Notes under the pieces: generated by a model
The model's input: only the letters and a program-made list of their open reading frames with translations
Databases searched by the model: none
What the model was told of the DNA's origin: nothing
Shown: one piece after another, positions 1 to 7,003 of the stretch
Layout: each line of letters begins with the position of its first letter
Numbering within the stretch: position 1 is the first letter of the stretch
Assembly: GCA_964476245.1 (NCBI GenBank)
Contig: CAYYYW010000016.1
Span: 1 to 26,028, forward strand
DNA length: 26,028 bases
Source of the DNA: CAYYYW01 sp964476245
GTDB taxonomy: Bacteria; Patescibacteriota; Microgenomatia; UBA1406; HO2-37-13b
Direction: 5' to 3'
Translations under genes and position numbers: made by a program

Positions 1-82
1 GTCGGGACGAGTGGAGAAATCCCTTAAAAGAGATTCCTCGACGGAGTTTATCCCGAGCACAGTCGAGGGACTCGGAATGACA
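1..82. repeat. GC-rich palindromic intergenic repeat
   Basis: GC-rich stretch upstream of trxB, unlike the AT-rich sequence that follows. It contains CCTCGAC (about 36-42) and GTCGAGG (about 63-69) as inverted arms, and further GGGACTCGGAATGAC-type words. Similar GC-rich palindromic words recur at 15147-15212, 19070-19240 and 19560-19612, which suggests a dispersed repeat class. No ORF is visible. The left edge of the window may cut it. Confidence 0.5.
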
Positions 83-132
83 ATTATGCTCCAGTCACAT
101 TTTGAATTATACAATTTTAATACCCTGTGTGA

Positions 133-138
133 TAGAAT
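133..138 (+). promoter_or_regulatory. Putative -10 element of trxB
   Basis: TAGAAT lies 12 nt before the trxB start codon. No convincing -35 hexamer sits at 16-18 bp and there is no Shine-Dalgarno, so the transcript would have at most a very short leader. Confidence 0.35.
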
Positions 139-150
139 AATTCTAAATTT

Positions 151-1152
151 ATGAAACCAGAAAAAGTTATTATTATCGGTGGCGGACCAGCTGGGCTGGC
201 GGCGGCAATTTATAATGCTCGAGCAGAACTTAACCCGTTGGTTTTTGCCGGATCGCCGCCCGGCGGACAACTGACGTTAACGAGCTCGGTAGAAAACTAT
301 CCGGGATTTGAATCAATTTTAGGTCCCGAACTAATTGGAAAAATAAGAAAACAAGCAGAAAAATTTGGCGCCAGATTTATTGATCAAAACGTTACCAGAG
401 TTGATTTTTCTAAAAAACCATTAATGGTTTATACATCGGACCAAGCGGACAAAGGTCATGAGTCTGATGTTGTTCTTGTTGCCAGCGGGGCCGAAGCAGT
501 CTGGCTGGGTTTGCCGTCGGAACAACGTCTGCGAGGCAAAGGGGTTTCTGTCTGCGCTACTTGCGACGGCTTTTTTTTTAAAGACAAAATGGTGGCGGTG
601 GTTGGGGGCGGTGATGCGGCGTTGGAGGAAGCACTAACTTTAACTAAATTTGCCCAAAAAGTTTATATTATTTACCGCCGCGATCAACTTCGCGCCTCAA
701 AAATATTACAAAATAGAGTTTTAAAAAATTCAAAGATTGAGATTATCTGGAATACGATCGTGGAGGAGATAATGGGAGAAAATAGAGTGGAAGGAGTCAA
801 ATTAAGGTCTGTCCTTAAACAAGGACAGACCTTATTATCACTAGATGGTTTGTTCGTCGCCATTGGCCATATGCCAGTCACCAAGTTTTTGAAAGGAAGC
901 AGAGTTATATTGGATGAAAAAGGATATATAATTACCAGCGGAACTTATGCCTTGAAAAAATTAAGAAATCCTAATTTCGAATTGCCAATTACTAATTACA
1001 ATTTTCGTTATCAGTGTATGACTTCGGTTCCTGGTGTTTTTTCCGCAGGTGATGTTGTCGACTCCAATTATAAACAGGCGATTACGGCGGCGGGAATGGG
1101 TGTTTCCGCCGCTTTGGAGATAGAGAGATATTTAAGAGAGCTTGGCAAATAG
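151..1152 (+). CDS. trxB: Thioredoxin reductase (NADPH), TrxB
   Basis: FAD-dependent reductase that passes electrons from NADPH to thioredoxin in the cytoplasm. The N-terminal FAD fold shows GGGPAGLAAA (residues 10-19). The redox pair is in CATC (C135, C138), followed by the NADPH-binding GGGDAA (152-157). The C-terminal FAD motif is GVFSAGDV followed by QAITAAGMG. At 333 aa it is slightly long for the family. Part of the excess is a 12-residue stretch (about 218-229) encoded by a perfect DNA palindrome that replaces a variable loop. The start is the first ATG after a TAGAAT -10. The 3' end overlaps the convergent yqeY by 21 bp. The family call is secure; which thioredoxin it serves is not visible here. 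Confidence 0.95.
   Translation: MKPEKVIIIGGGPAGLAAAIYNARAELNPLVFAGSPPGGQLTLTSSVENYPGFESILGPELIGKIRKQAEKFGARFIDQNVTRVDFSKKPLMVYTSDQADKGHESDVVLVASGAEAVWLGLPSEQRLRGKGVSVCATCDGFFFKDKMVAVVGGGDAALEEALTLTKFAQKVYIIYRRDQLRASKILQNRVLKNSKIEIIWNTIVEEIMGENRVEGVKLRSVLKQGQTLLSLDGLFVAIGHMPVTKFLKGSRVILDEKGYIITSGTYALKKLRNPNFELPITNYNFRYQCMTSVPGVFSAGDVVDSNYKQAITAAGMGVSAALEIERYLRELGK
803..834. repeat. Perfect 14-bp inverted repeat inside trxB
   Basis: TAAGGTCTGTCCTT (803-816), loop AAAC, then AAGGACAGACCTTA (821-834). The arms are exactly complementary, and the element reads in frame as part of the peptide LRSVLKQGQTLL. It sits in the reductase NADPH domain at a loop that varies in length in the family, which fits an inserted palindromic element and not conserved coding sequence. 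Confidence 0.8.
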
Positions 1153-1569
1153 TTCAACAATTCTTTTTGAGTCGGTTTTTGACTTTAGCGCTTTAATACA
1201 GACTCCAATTAACGCTTTTGAATTTTCCCGATAAAGAGCGTTGTTTTCTTCAATTATTTTTTTAACCTCTTTTTTTAATTCTTCATCGGAGAGTTCCGGC
1301 GGAAGATAAGCAAATAGAATTTTTATCTGTTCTTTGTTTTGGGATACCAAATCTTTTCTGCCTCCTTTTTCAAACATTTTGGCCGCCTCTTCAAGATTTT
1401 TTATCAATTTACGGATTAGTTGGAAAATCTCATCATCGGACAATTCTTGTTTTTTATCAATTTCTTTGTTTTGTATTTGAGACATTAAATATCGCAGGAG
1501 AGACAGGGTTTTTTCTTCTCTTAGTTTTAAAACCCGAATAATGTTGTCTTGAATTTTTTGTTTGATCAT
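1132..1569 (-). CDS. yqeY: GatB/YqeY domain protein
   Basis: About 145 aa, the usual length of the YqeY family. The family resembles the tRNA-binding C-terminal domain of the GatB amidotransferase subunit; its exact job is not settled. Typical landmarks are visible: the LLRYLMSQIQNKEIDKK helix, ELSDDEIFQLIRKLIK, EKGGRKDLVSQNKEQIKIL and YLPPELSDEEL. A longer reading to 1614 is possible, but the ATG at 1569 is preferred because the family begins here and because TGGTATAAT (an extended -10) lies 9 nt upstream, inside the longer reading. Convergent with trxB (21 bp overlap) and divergent from the next gene. Confidence 0.9.
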   Translation of the reverse strand: MIKQKIQDNIIRVLKLREEKTLSLLRYLMSQIQNKEIDKKQELSDDEIFQLIRKLIKNLEEAAKMFEKGGRKDLVSQNKEQIKILFAYLPPELSDEELKKEVKKIIEENNALYRENSKALIGVCIKALKSKTDSKRIVELFAKLS

Positions 1570-1578
1570 AGTAAGATG

Positions 1579-1606
1579 ATTATACCAGATGCCGTTTAGT
1601 ATCTGG
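1579..1606. promoter_or_regulatory. Divergent promoter pair with dyad (yqeY / 139-aa gene)
   Basis: On the minus strand TGGTATAAT (1579-1587) is an extended -10 lying 9 nt before the yqeY ATG. On the plus strand TAGTAT (1597-1602) lies 10 nt before the ATG at 1613. Between them CCAGAT (1585-1590) and ATCTGG (1601-1606) form a 6-bp dyad with a 10-bp spacer that could be an operator shared by both promoters. Neither gene has a Shine-Dalgarno. Confidence 0.5.
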
Positions 1607-1612
1607 CCATAC

Positions 1613-2032
1613 ATGAAAAGAGTTGATAATCAAGAAAAAAATAAGGCCTTAGAATTAATTAAAAAAATTACCATTGAGGTTGAAAATGCCAGACCATCAA
1701 AAGAGAGGATGATTGAGGACATCAAAATGATGAATTTTAAAATCAGGCCGTTGGTTGGCGACATTTTTGAACTAGTTAAAAAAGAGGTGGGATTTATCGA
1801 ATCTCTGTGGAAGATTGGGAAAATTGAAACAATCGTTGCCGGAGGGATTAACGAACTAAATAAAAGTGAAAAAGAAACGTTTTTGGGGTATTTAGAAGAT
1901 TTTCAGAACCAGGCAAAAAGAAGGATTTCTTTTATTGCAAAGCAACTTCCTCCGGAAGCATCAAAGAACATGAACGTGTTAGAATTGGAAGTTTTTAAAG
2001 AAAAAAAAAGGTACAAGAGAAATCTAAATTAA
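1613..2032 (+). CDS. Hypothetical helical cytosolic protein
   Basis: About 139 aa. I do not recognise the family. The composition is rich in Lys, Glu and Ile with long predicted helices and no membrane segment, signal peptide or cysteine pair. An in-frame ATG at 1589 would add eight residues, but the ATG at 1613 is preferred because TAGTAT (1597-1602) lies 10 nt before it. It is followed after 17 nt by the exonuclease gene, so the two are probably cotranscribed; that is the only hint of function. Confidence 0.6.
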   Translation: MKRVDNQEKNKALELIKKITIEVENARPSKERMIEDIKMMNFKIRPLVGDIFELVKKEVGFIESLWKIGKIETIVAGGINELNKSEKETFLGYLEDFQNQAKRRISFIAKQLPPEASKNMNVLELEVFKEKKRYKRNLN

Positions 2033-2049
2033 TCCACCCTCGTTTACTT

Positions 2050-2628
2050 ATGAGATATCCTCTTGTTTTAGATCTAGAAACAAAACATACTTTTAGGCAA
2101 TATTCCGACCCAAAAAAACTGGGTATTTCCGTCGTTGGGATATATAACTACAAAGATGGAGAAACAAAATCTTTTTTTGAAAATGAATTAACCAAACTTT
2201 ATCCGCTTTTAGAAAACGCCTCGTTTCTTATAGGTTTTAACATTAACAGCTTTGATTTGCCAGTTCTTCAGGGCTATTATCCTGGTAACATTTCTCAATT
2301 CAAAACGGTTGATATCTTAGAAGAGATAAAAAAAATTTTAGGCAGAAGATTGGCGTTAAATGACATTGTGAAAGCGACCTTAGGAAAAAGAAAATCAGGT
2401 CACGGTCTTCAGGCAATAAACTACTTTAAAGAAGGAAAATTTGAAGAACTTAAAAAATATTGTTTAGACGATGTTCTTTTAACAAAAGAAGTGTTTGAAT
2501 ATGGGGTAAAAAATGGAATCGTCTATTATCCTGATGTTTCGGGCAAAGTTTCGCTTAAAGCGGACTGGAAAAAATATCTAGAAGATGAGGGGAAAAAAGA
2601 CAATGTTAGTCTAACTCTACCGTTTTAA
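2050..2628 (+). CDS. Predicted DEDDy-type 3'-5' exonuclease (RNase H-like fold)
   Basis: 192 aa. The metal-binding residues of a DEDD exonuclease are visible: LVLDLET (Exo I, D and E, residues about 7-11), GFNINSFDLPVL (Exo II) and YCLDD (Exo III as YxxxD, the DEDDy subtype). This resembles the YprB-like RNase H domain and the exonuclease domain of family B polymerases. It should degrade single-stranded or frayed nucleic acid with two metal ions; DNA or RNA preference cannot be told. It stands alone without a polymerase or helicase domain, 17 nt after the helical hypothetical gene and without a Shine-Dalgarno. Confidence 0.75.
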   Translation: MRYPLVLDLETKHTFRQYSDPKKLGISVVGIYNYKDGETKSFFENELTKLYPLLENASFLIGFNINSFDLPVLQGYYPGNISQFKTVDILEEIKKILGRRLALNDIVKATLGKRKSGHGLQAINYFKEGKFEELKKYCLDDVLLTKEVFEYGVKNGIVYYPDVSGKVSLKADWKKYLEDEGKKDNVSLTLPF

Positions 2629-2664
2629 AGCCTCACTAGACCTTTCATTAAAATTCAGGCAATG

Positions 2665-2880
2665 TTAACCTTTGTGTTCACCACCATCGCTTTCTATTTC
2701 TGCTAATCCCCACCATCTTTCCCCTTTTGGTTTATGGCGAACGCTTAGATGTTTAGTTCTCCTTCCGTCTTGATCTACGTTCTCTCCATGTCCATGTTTT
2801 CCCCAATTACCGCTACCGCTTCTGAACGGAGTCTCGGTTAAATTTTCCAACAACTCTATCTTGGTTGGTTTTTTGGCCAT
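2665..2880 (-). CDS. Small Gly/His/Trp-rich hypothetical protein
   Basis: 71 aa, hydrophilic, with the segments SGSGNWGKHGHGENV, RRTKHLSVRHKPKGERWWG and a Gly/Glu-rich tail. No known family recognised. Support for a real gene comes from its own promoter: on the minus strand TTGCAT (2913-2918), a 17-bp spacer and TATTAT (2890-2895), 9 nt before the ATG. The His/Trp/Gly pattern could suit metal or nucleic-acid binding, but that is a guess. Confidence 0.55.
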   Translation of the reverse strand: MAKKPTKIELLENLTETPFRSGSGNWGKHGHGENVDQDGRRTKHLSVRHKPKGERWWGLAEIESDGGEHKG

Positions 2881-2889
2881 ATGATTATA

Positions 2890-2918
2890 ATAATAAAACA
2901 GAAAATGAATAAATGCAA
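2890..2918 (-). promoter_or_regulatory. Promoter of the 71-aa gene
   Basis: TTGCAT, 17-bp spacer, TATTAT on the minus strand. The -10 ends 9 nt before the ATG at 2880, which predicts a leaderless or nearly leaderless mRNA. Confidence 0.5.
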
Positions 2919-2980
2919 CGTTTTAAACGCATGATATTTTTATTTATTGTTTGTTTACCATACTCTGAAGTACACAATAA

Positions 2981-3217
2981 TTATTTTAGTGGATTGTTTC
3001 CGCCCTTTGACCACGGGTGGCAACGGACTATTCTTTTTAGACCCAGCCACAAACCTTTTATCACTCCATATTTTTCTACCGCTTGGTAAATGTATTCTGA
3101 ACAAGTTGGCGTAAAGCGACAAACTCTATCTGACATAAAAAACAAACGGAAAAAATAATTGTGAAAAAAAGAAGTTTTTTGATAAAAACGGACACAGGCC
3201 AGAATAATACGTTTCAT
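2981..3217 (-). CDS. yidD: Membrane protein insertion efficiency factor YidD
   Basis: 78 aa from the ATG at 3217. It carries the YidD signature CRFTPTCSEYIYQAVEKYG, then KGLWLGLKRIVRCHPW and GGNNPL. YidD assists insertion of inner-membrane proteins with YidC and is held at the membrane by an amphipathic N-terminal helix (here MKRIILACVRFYQK). A longer reading to 3310 is rejected because the extra 31 residues run back through the trmD start region. In many bacteria yidD sits with rpmH, rnpA and yidC. Here it stands alone, diverging from trmD with overlapping -10 elements. Confidence 0.92.
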   Translation of the reverse strand: MKRIILACVRFYQKTSFFHNYFFRLFFMSDRVCRFTPTCSEYIYQAVEKYGVIKGLWLGLKRIVRCHPWSKGGNNPLK

Positions 3218-3232
3218 AGATTTTGCGTTACT

Positions 3233-3242
3233 ATTGTAGAAT
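3233..3242. promoter_or_regulatory. Overlapping divergent -10 elements, yidD and trmD
   Basis: On the plus strand TAGAAT (3237-3242) ends 6 nt before the trmD ATG. On the minus strand TACAAT (3233-3238) ends 15 nt before the yidD ATG. The two hexamers overlap by 2 bp, so transcription of the two genes is probably mutually exclusive at any one moment. Confidence 0.4.
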
Positions 3243-3248
3243 ATACAT

Positions 3249-4037
3249 ATGCGAATTTCTATTATTACGCTCTTTCCCAAAATGATTTCTGGTTTTTTTG
3301 AGGAAAGCATTGTTAAGCGGGCGATTGAAAAGAAATTAGTTCAAATAGAATTAATCAATCTTCGCGATTTTGCCATTGATGATTATGGTTCGGTTGACGA
3401 TCGTCCATACGGCGGAGGAGCGGGGATGGTATTAAGAGCCGATGTCCTTCACAAAGCAATCTCAAATGTTAAATCTCAAATGTCAAAACCAAAACTAAAA
3501 TCTCAAATCTTATTAACTTCTCCTAAGGGAAAAGTTTTTAATCAACAATTGGCAATTGGATATTCAAGACTTAATCATTTGGTAATTATTGCCGGACACT
3601 ATGAGGGGGTTGATGAAAGAACTTTAGATTTTGTTGATGAAGAAATTTCTCTAGGGGATTTTGTTCTGACCGGTGGTGAAATTGTTACCGCCGCTATCAC
3701 CGACTCTGTTATTCGCTTAATTCCCGGTGTGTTAAAAAAAGACGAAGCGACCAAAATTGAAAGTTTTTTTGATGTATCAATTAATCAATTAATCGAGACA
3801 GTTGGCGAAAATAAACCGTTGAGGAGCTTAAAAGAAAAAGGAGTAAAGACGGTTAAGCTTTTAGAATACCCCCAATACACACGGCCGGAAAATTTTATGG
3901 GTAAAAAAGTTCCAAAAATTCTTCTTTCAGGAGATCATAAAGAAATTGAAAAATGGAGACTTGAAAGGGCTTTTGAGGAAACTTTAAAAAGAAGAAAAGA
4001 TCTATTATCTTATCAAAATCGCTTGCTTAAAAAGTAA
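3249..4037 (+). CDS. trmD: tRNA (guanine-N1)-methyltransferase TrmD
   Basis: SAM-dependent SPOUT methyltransferase making m1G37 in tRNAs that have G36G37, which prevents +1 frameshifts. Landmarks: RISIITLFPKM at the start, DDRPYGGGAGMVLR, the knot region HYEGVDERTLDFVDEEISLGD, then DFVLTGGE and PQYTRPENF. 262 aa, somewhat long because of an A-rich, Lys/Ser/Gln-rich insert (about residues 71-87) between the conserved GMVLRADVL region and ILLTSPKGK. The tRNA-Pro(GGG) later in this window, with G37 3' of the anticodon, is a natural substrate. TAGAAT lies 6 nt before the ATG. The ABC genes follow on the same strand after 43 nt. Confidence 0.95.
   Translation: MRISIITLFPKMISGFFEESIVKRAIEKKLVQIELINLRDFAIDDYGSVDDRPYGGGAGMVLRADVLHKAISNVKSQMSKPKLKSQILLTSPKGKVFNQQLAIGYSRLNHLVIIAGHYEGVDERTLDFVDEEISLGDFVLTGGEIVTAAITDSVIRLIPGVLKKDEATKIESFFDVSINQLIETVGENKPLRSLKEKGVKTVKLLEYPQYTRPENFMGKKVPKILLSGDHKEIEKWRLERAFEETLKRRKDLLSYQNRLLKK
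3461..3509. repeat. A-rich in-frame repeat insert in trmD
   Basis: Degenerate CTCAAATGTyAAA units followed by CAAAACCAAAACT. A stretch of 21 bp (3476-3496) is identical to 12407-12427 in miaA. It encodes SNVKSQMSKPKLKSQ, which interrupts normal TrmD sequence. Confidence 0.7.
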
Positions 4038-4080
4038 TTTTTTTGTATATTTTAGAATCTGTTTCTATCTTAAATAAAAT

Positions 4081-4761
4081 ATGATTGTTCTTGAAAAAAT
4101 AAGCAAATATTTTGGTGAAAAAAGAGCTCTTGATAATCTTTCTTTCAAAATAAAAGAGGGAGAAATTATAGGATTTGTTGGTCCTAACGCGGCTGGAAAA
4201 ACTACTACTATGAGAGTAATTGTTGGATATCTTAAACCAACAACGGGTGAGGTAACAATCGATGGAAAAGATCCAATAAACGAGAGGATTGATGTTTTAA
4301 AACAAATAGGCTATCTTCCCGAAAATAATCCTCTTTATCAAGAAATGAAGGTTTTTGAATATTTAAATTTTATTGCTTCAATTAAAAATAACCGGGACAA
4401 CCTTGAAAGCTTAAAAGAACAGACAGGGATTAAAGAAGTCTACGAGAGCAAGATTGAAGAGCTTTCAAGAGGCTATAAACAAAGGGTTGGTTTGGCCGCT
4501 GCTTTAATCGGCCACCCCAAAATTCTTATTTTGGACGAACCCACCTCCGGCCTTGATCCAATAGAACAAGAAAAAATTAGGAATCTTATTAAAACTCTTG
4601 GCAAAAAGAAAACTATTATTTTATCAACCCATATTTTATCCGAAGTGGAAGAGGTGGCAACAAGAATAATGATTATTAACAAAGGGGAAATTGTTTACGA
4701 CGGAGCTAAACCCAAGGGAAAAGGTGGTGTTGAGAAGTTGTTTAAAAAATTAGTTAAATGA
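4081..4761 (+). CDS. ABC-2 type transporter ATP-binding protein (GldA-like)
   Basis: 226 aa ATPase that powers the permease encoded directly downstream. Walker A is GPNAAGKTT (about residues 34-42), the Q-loop is near IGYLPENNPLY, the signature is LSRGYKQR, Walker B is ILILDEPTSGLDP and the switch His is in LSTHIL. The family often runs to about 300 aa, so the C-terminal regulatory segment is short. Next to a GldF-like permease and a GldG-like auxiliary protein, it belongs to the three-part system named after Bacteroidetes gliding genes. In a CPR cell the cargo is unknown and gliding should not be inferred. Confidence 0.9.
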   Translation: MIVLEKISKYFGEKRALDNLSFKIKEGEIIGFVGPNAAGKTTTMRVIVGYLKPTTGEVTIDGKDPINERIDVLKQIGYLPENNPLYQEMKVFEYLNFIASIKNNRDNLESLKEQTGIKEVYESKIEELSRGYKQRVGLAAALIGHPKILILDEPTSGLDPIEQEKIRNLIKTLGKKKTIILSTHILSEVEEVATRIMIINKGEIVYDGAKPKGKGGVEKLFKKLVK

Positions 4762-4784
4762 TAATCTGTTAACATGCTTGAACT

Positions 4785-5486
4785 ATGATTACTTTATTTA
4801 AAAAAGAACTTACATATTACTTTAGCAATCCTGTCGGTTATATTGTGGCGATTCTTTTTGCTGTTTTTGCCAATTTTTTATTTGTAAAAGATCTTTTTCT
4901 TCGCGGCGATTCTTCAATGAGACCGTTTTTTGATATTTTGCCTTGGTTGTTTTTAATTTTTATTCCCGCCTTAACCATGAGAATTTTTGCCGAGGAAAAA
5001 CGATCAAACACAATTGAAATTTTGTTAACTTTGCCAATAGTTGAGGCAGTTGTAGTTATGGCAAAATTTACTGCGCTTTTGACGTTTTCAGCGGTGGCGT
5101 TGTTATTGACGATTTCGCTTCCGACAACACTAATGTTTGTCGGCAGGCTATATTTGCCAACAATAGCAATTTCTTACTTTGGCGCTTTTTTGCTTTCAGC
5201 CGTTTTTGTTTCGATTTCTATGTTTTTTTCTTCTTTAACCAAAAACCAGATAGTTGCCTTTTTATTATCAATTTTAACTATCTTTTTTTTAATTATTGCC
5301 GGAGGAGACTTCTTGGTTTCGTTTGTTCCGCGCTTTATTCTTGAAAACTTGAACTCTTTTTCTCCCTTGTACCATTATGGTAGTTTTTTAAAAGGATTGA
5401 TTGACTTGCGGTCGGTTTTATACTTTTTAAGTTTAACGGTGTTGTTTATTTTTTTAACAACCATAAACATAGAAAGACGTGACTAA
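4785..5486 (+). CDS. ABC-2 type transporter permease (GldF-like)
   Basis: 233 aa integral membrane protein with about six hydrophobic segments. It begins FKKELTYYFSNPVGYIVA, a typical start of ABC-2 permeases, and has the intracellular segment RIFAEEKRSNTIEILLTLPI found in this family. It pairs with the ATPase 23 nt upstream and lies 2 nt before the GldG-like gene, so the three are one operon. No Shine-Dalgarno is visible. The transported substrate is unknown. Confidence 0.9.
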   Translation: MITLFKKELTYYFSNPVGYIVAILFAVFANFLFVKDLFLRGDSSMRPFFDILPWLFLIFIPALTMRIFAEEKRSNTIEILLTLPIVEAVVVMAKFTALLTFSAVALLLTISLPTTLMFVGRLYLPTIAISYFGAFLLSAVFVSISMFFSSLTKNQIVAFLLSILTIFFLIIAGGDFLVSFVPRFILENLNSFSPLYHYGSFLKGLIDLRSVLYFLSLTVLFIFLTTINIERRD

Positions 5487-5488
5487 TC

Positions 5489-7003
5489 ATGAAAATTAAT
5501 TTATCCAGACTTAATTTGCTTAAATTGTTTAATCTTGAAGGCTTACAGAAAACATTGGTTTATATTATTTTATTGGCAATTTTTGTTGTTTTTAATTTTT
5601 TAGCTTCCTATCTTCCTTACAGATTTGATTTTTCACCCGGCAAGGCCCACGCTCTTTCTTCTGCGACGACAAAAATGCTTGGGAAATTAGACGACATTAT
5701 CAATATTAAGGTTTTTATTTCTTCAGATTTGCCCCTGCGACTTTTGCCGTTGAAGACCGACGTTGTTGATTTGATAAACGAATATAAAAAGCAAGGAAAA
5801 GGGAAAATTATTGTTAAGAACTTTGATCCAAAAAAAGATGACAAGGCCCTCAATGAGGCTAAAAATTTAGGAATTCCGGAGCTCCAGTTTTCTCAAATAG
5901 AGAAAGATAAATATGCGGTTTCTACTACTTATTTTGGGGTGGCGATTCAATATGGGGATAAGAAAGAAGTTATTCCTCAGGCGACCAATTTAGAAAGCTT
6001 GGAACATGACATTACCTCATCAATTTATAAAATAAGTCGTAAAGAGACAATAAAAATTGGGTTGTTGGGGGCAGGAGAATCTTTTACTCCCCAGGAAGAT
6101 GATTTTTATACGCTAAAGAAAGTATTACAACAACAATTTGAACTAAATTATTTAAATTTGTCATTGGACAGCAAAACAAAAATAGACCCATCACTTAAAA
6201 CGCTTTTAGTCTTTGATGACAATAAAAAACAATACAGCACCGACGAAGCGACTATAATTAGAGACTATATAAAAAACAAAGGCAAGGCAATTTTTATGAT
6301 AGACGCGGTTTATATTAGTGAGGGACTACAAACTCAACCGGCCACCCATAACCTATTTTCTATTTTTGAATCCTACGGGATAAATTTAAACAAAAACTTG
6401 GTCCTTTCTAATTCGTCAGAAATGGCCAGCTTTACTACCGGCACCGTGTCGTTTTTTACTCCTTACCCATTTTGGGTGAAAACAGCCAATTTTTCCGACA
6501 AATCAACAGAATTTTCTAACATCGGCGTATTGGTTTTTCCATGGACATCGTCAATTGATATTAACAAAAAAGAAGGTATAGAGATAAAAGTATTAGTCAA
6601 ATCAGAAAAAAATTCCTGGGAACAAAAAGGTCCACCAGCCGGTGGATTTGTTTTGATGCCCAACAACATTCCTAATCCGGACCAAAACGAATTAAAACAA
6701 TTTAATCTAATCGTTGAAGCCAAGGCGAAAAACGGCGGACAGTTTGTTCTTATTCCGTCGTCAAGGTTTGTTAGGGAACAATTTTTAGCGCGTGGTCGGG
6801 GGAACGTAGAATTTTTACTTAATTTAATCAATAATTATGCCTCGCAAGGGGCGCTATCTGGCATTCGCGGTCGAGCGGTGTTTGCCGCTCCAATTAAAGA
6901 GATGTCAGAAAACACGAAAGACATAGTTAAATATCTTAACATACTTCTTTTGCCTGGTTTTTTCGGTCTTTTTGGAGCATGGCGATTGTTAAAAAGAAAA
7001 TAA
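5489..7003 (+). CDS. GldG-like ABC transporter auxiliary protein
   Basis: 504 aa. An N-terminal membrane helix (about residues 22-42, LVYIILLAIFVVFNFLASYL) is followed by a large extracytoplasmic region typical of the ABC_transp_aux/GldG family: SPGKAHALSSAT, a domain with KVFISSDLP, then DLINEYKKQGKGKI. A C-terminal hydrophobic helix (ILLLPGFFGLFGAWRLL) ends in a Lys/Arg tail. It is the third member of the ATPase-permease-auxiliary operon. A small palindrome, TCCACC-AGCC-GGTGGA (6631-6646), encodes a PPAGG stretch and may be another inserted element. The stop is immediately followed by the comF ATG. Confidence 0.85.
   Translation: MKINLSRLNLLKLFNLEGLQKTLVYIILLAIFVVFNFLASYLPYRFDFSPGKAHALSSATTKMLGKLDDIINIKVFISSDLPLRLLPLKTDVVDLINEYKKQGKGKIIVKNFDPKKDDKALNEAKNLGIPELQFSQIEKDKYAVSTTYFGVAIQYGDKKEVIPQATNLESLEHDITSSIYKISRKETIKIGLLGAGESFTPQEDDFYTLKKVLQQQFELNYLNLSLDSKTKIDPSLKTLLVFDDNKKQYSTDEATIIRDYIKNKGKAIFMIDAVYISEGLQTQPATHNLFSIFESYGINLNKNLVLSNSSEMASFTTGTVSFFTPYPFWVKTANFSDKSTEFSNIGVLVFPWTSSIDINKKEGIEIKVLVKSEKNSWEQKGPPAGGFVLMPNNIPNPDQNELKQFNLIVEAKAKNGGQFVLIPSSRFVREQFLARGRGNVEFLLNLINNYASQGALSGIRGRAVFAAPIKEMSENTKDIVKYLNILLLPGFFGLFGAWRLLKRK

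Noticed and set aside
6463..6831. 122-aa minus-strand ORF inside the GldG-like gene
   Set aside because: Antisense to a gene with clear domain structure and operon context; no recognisable motif.
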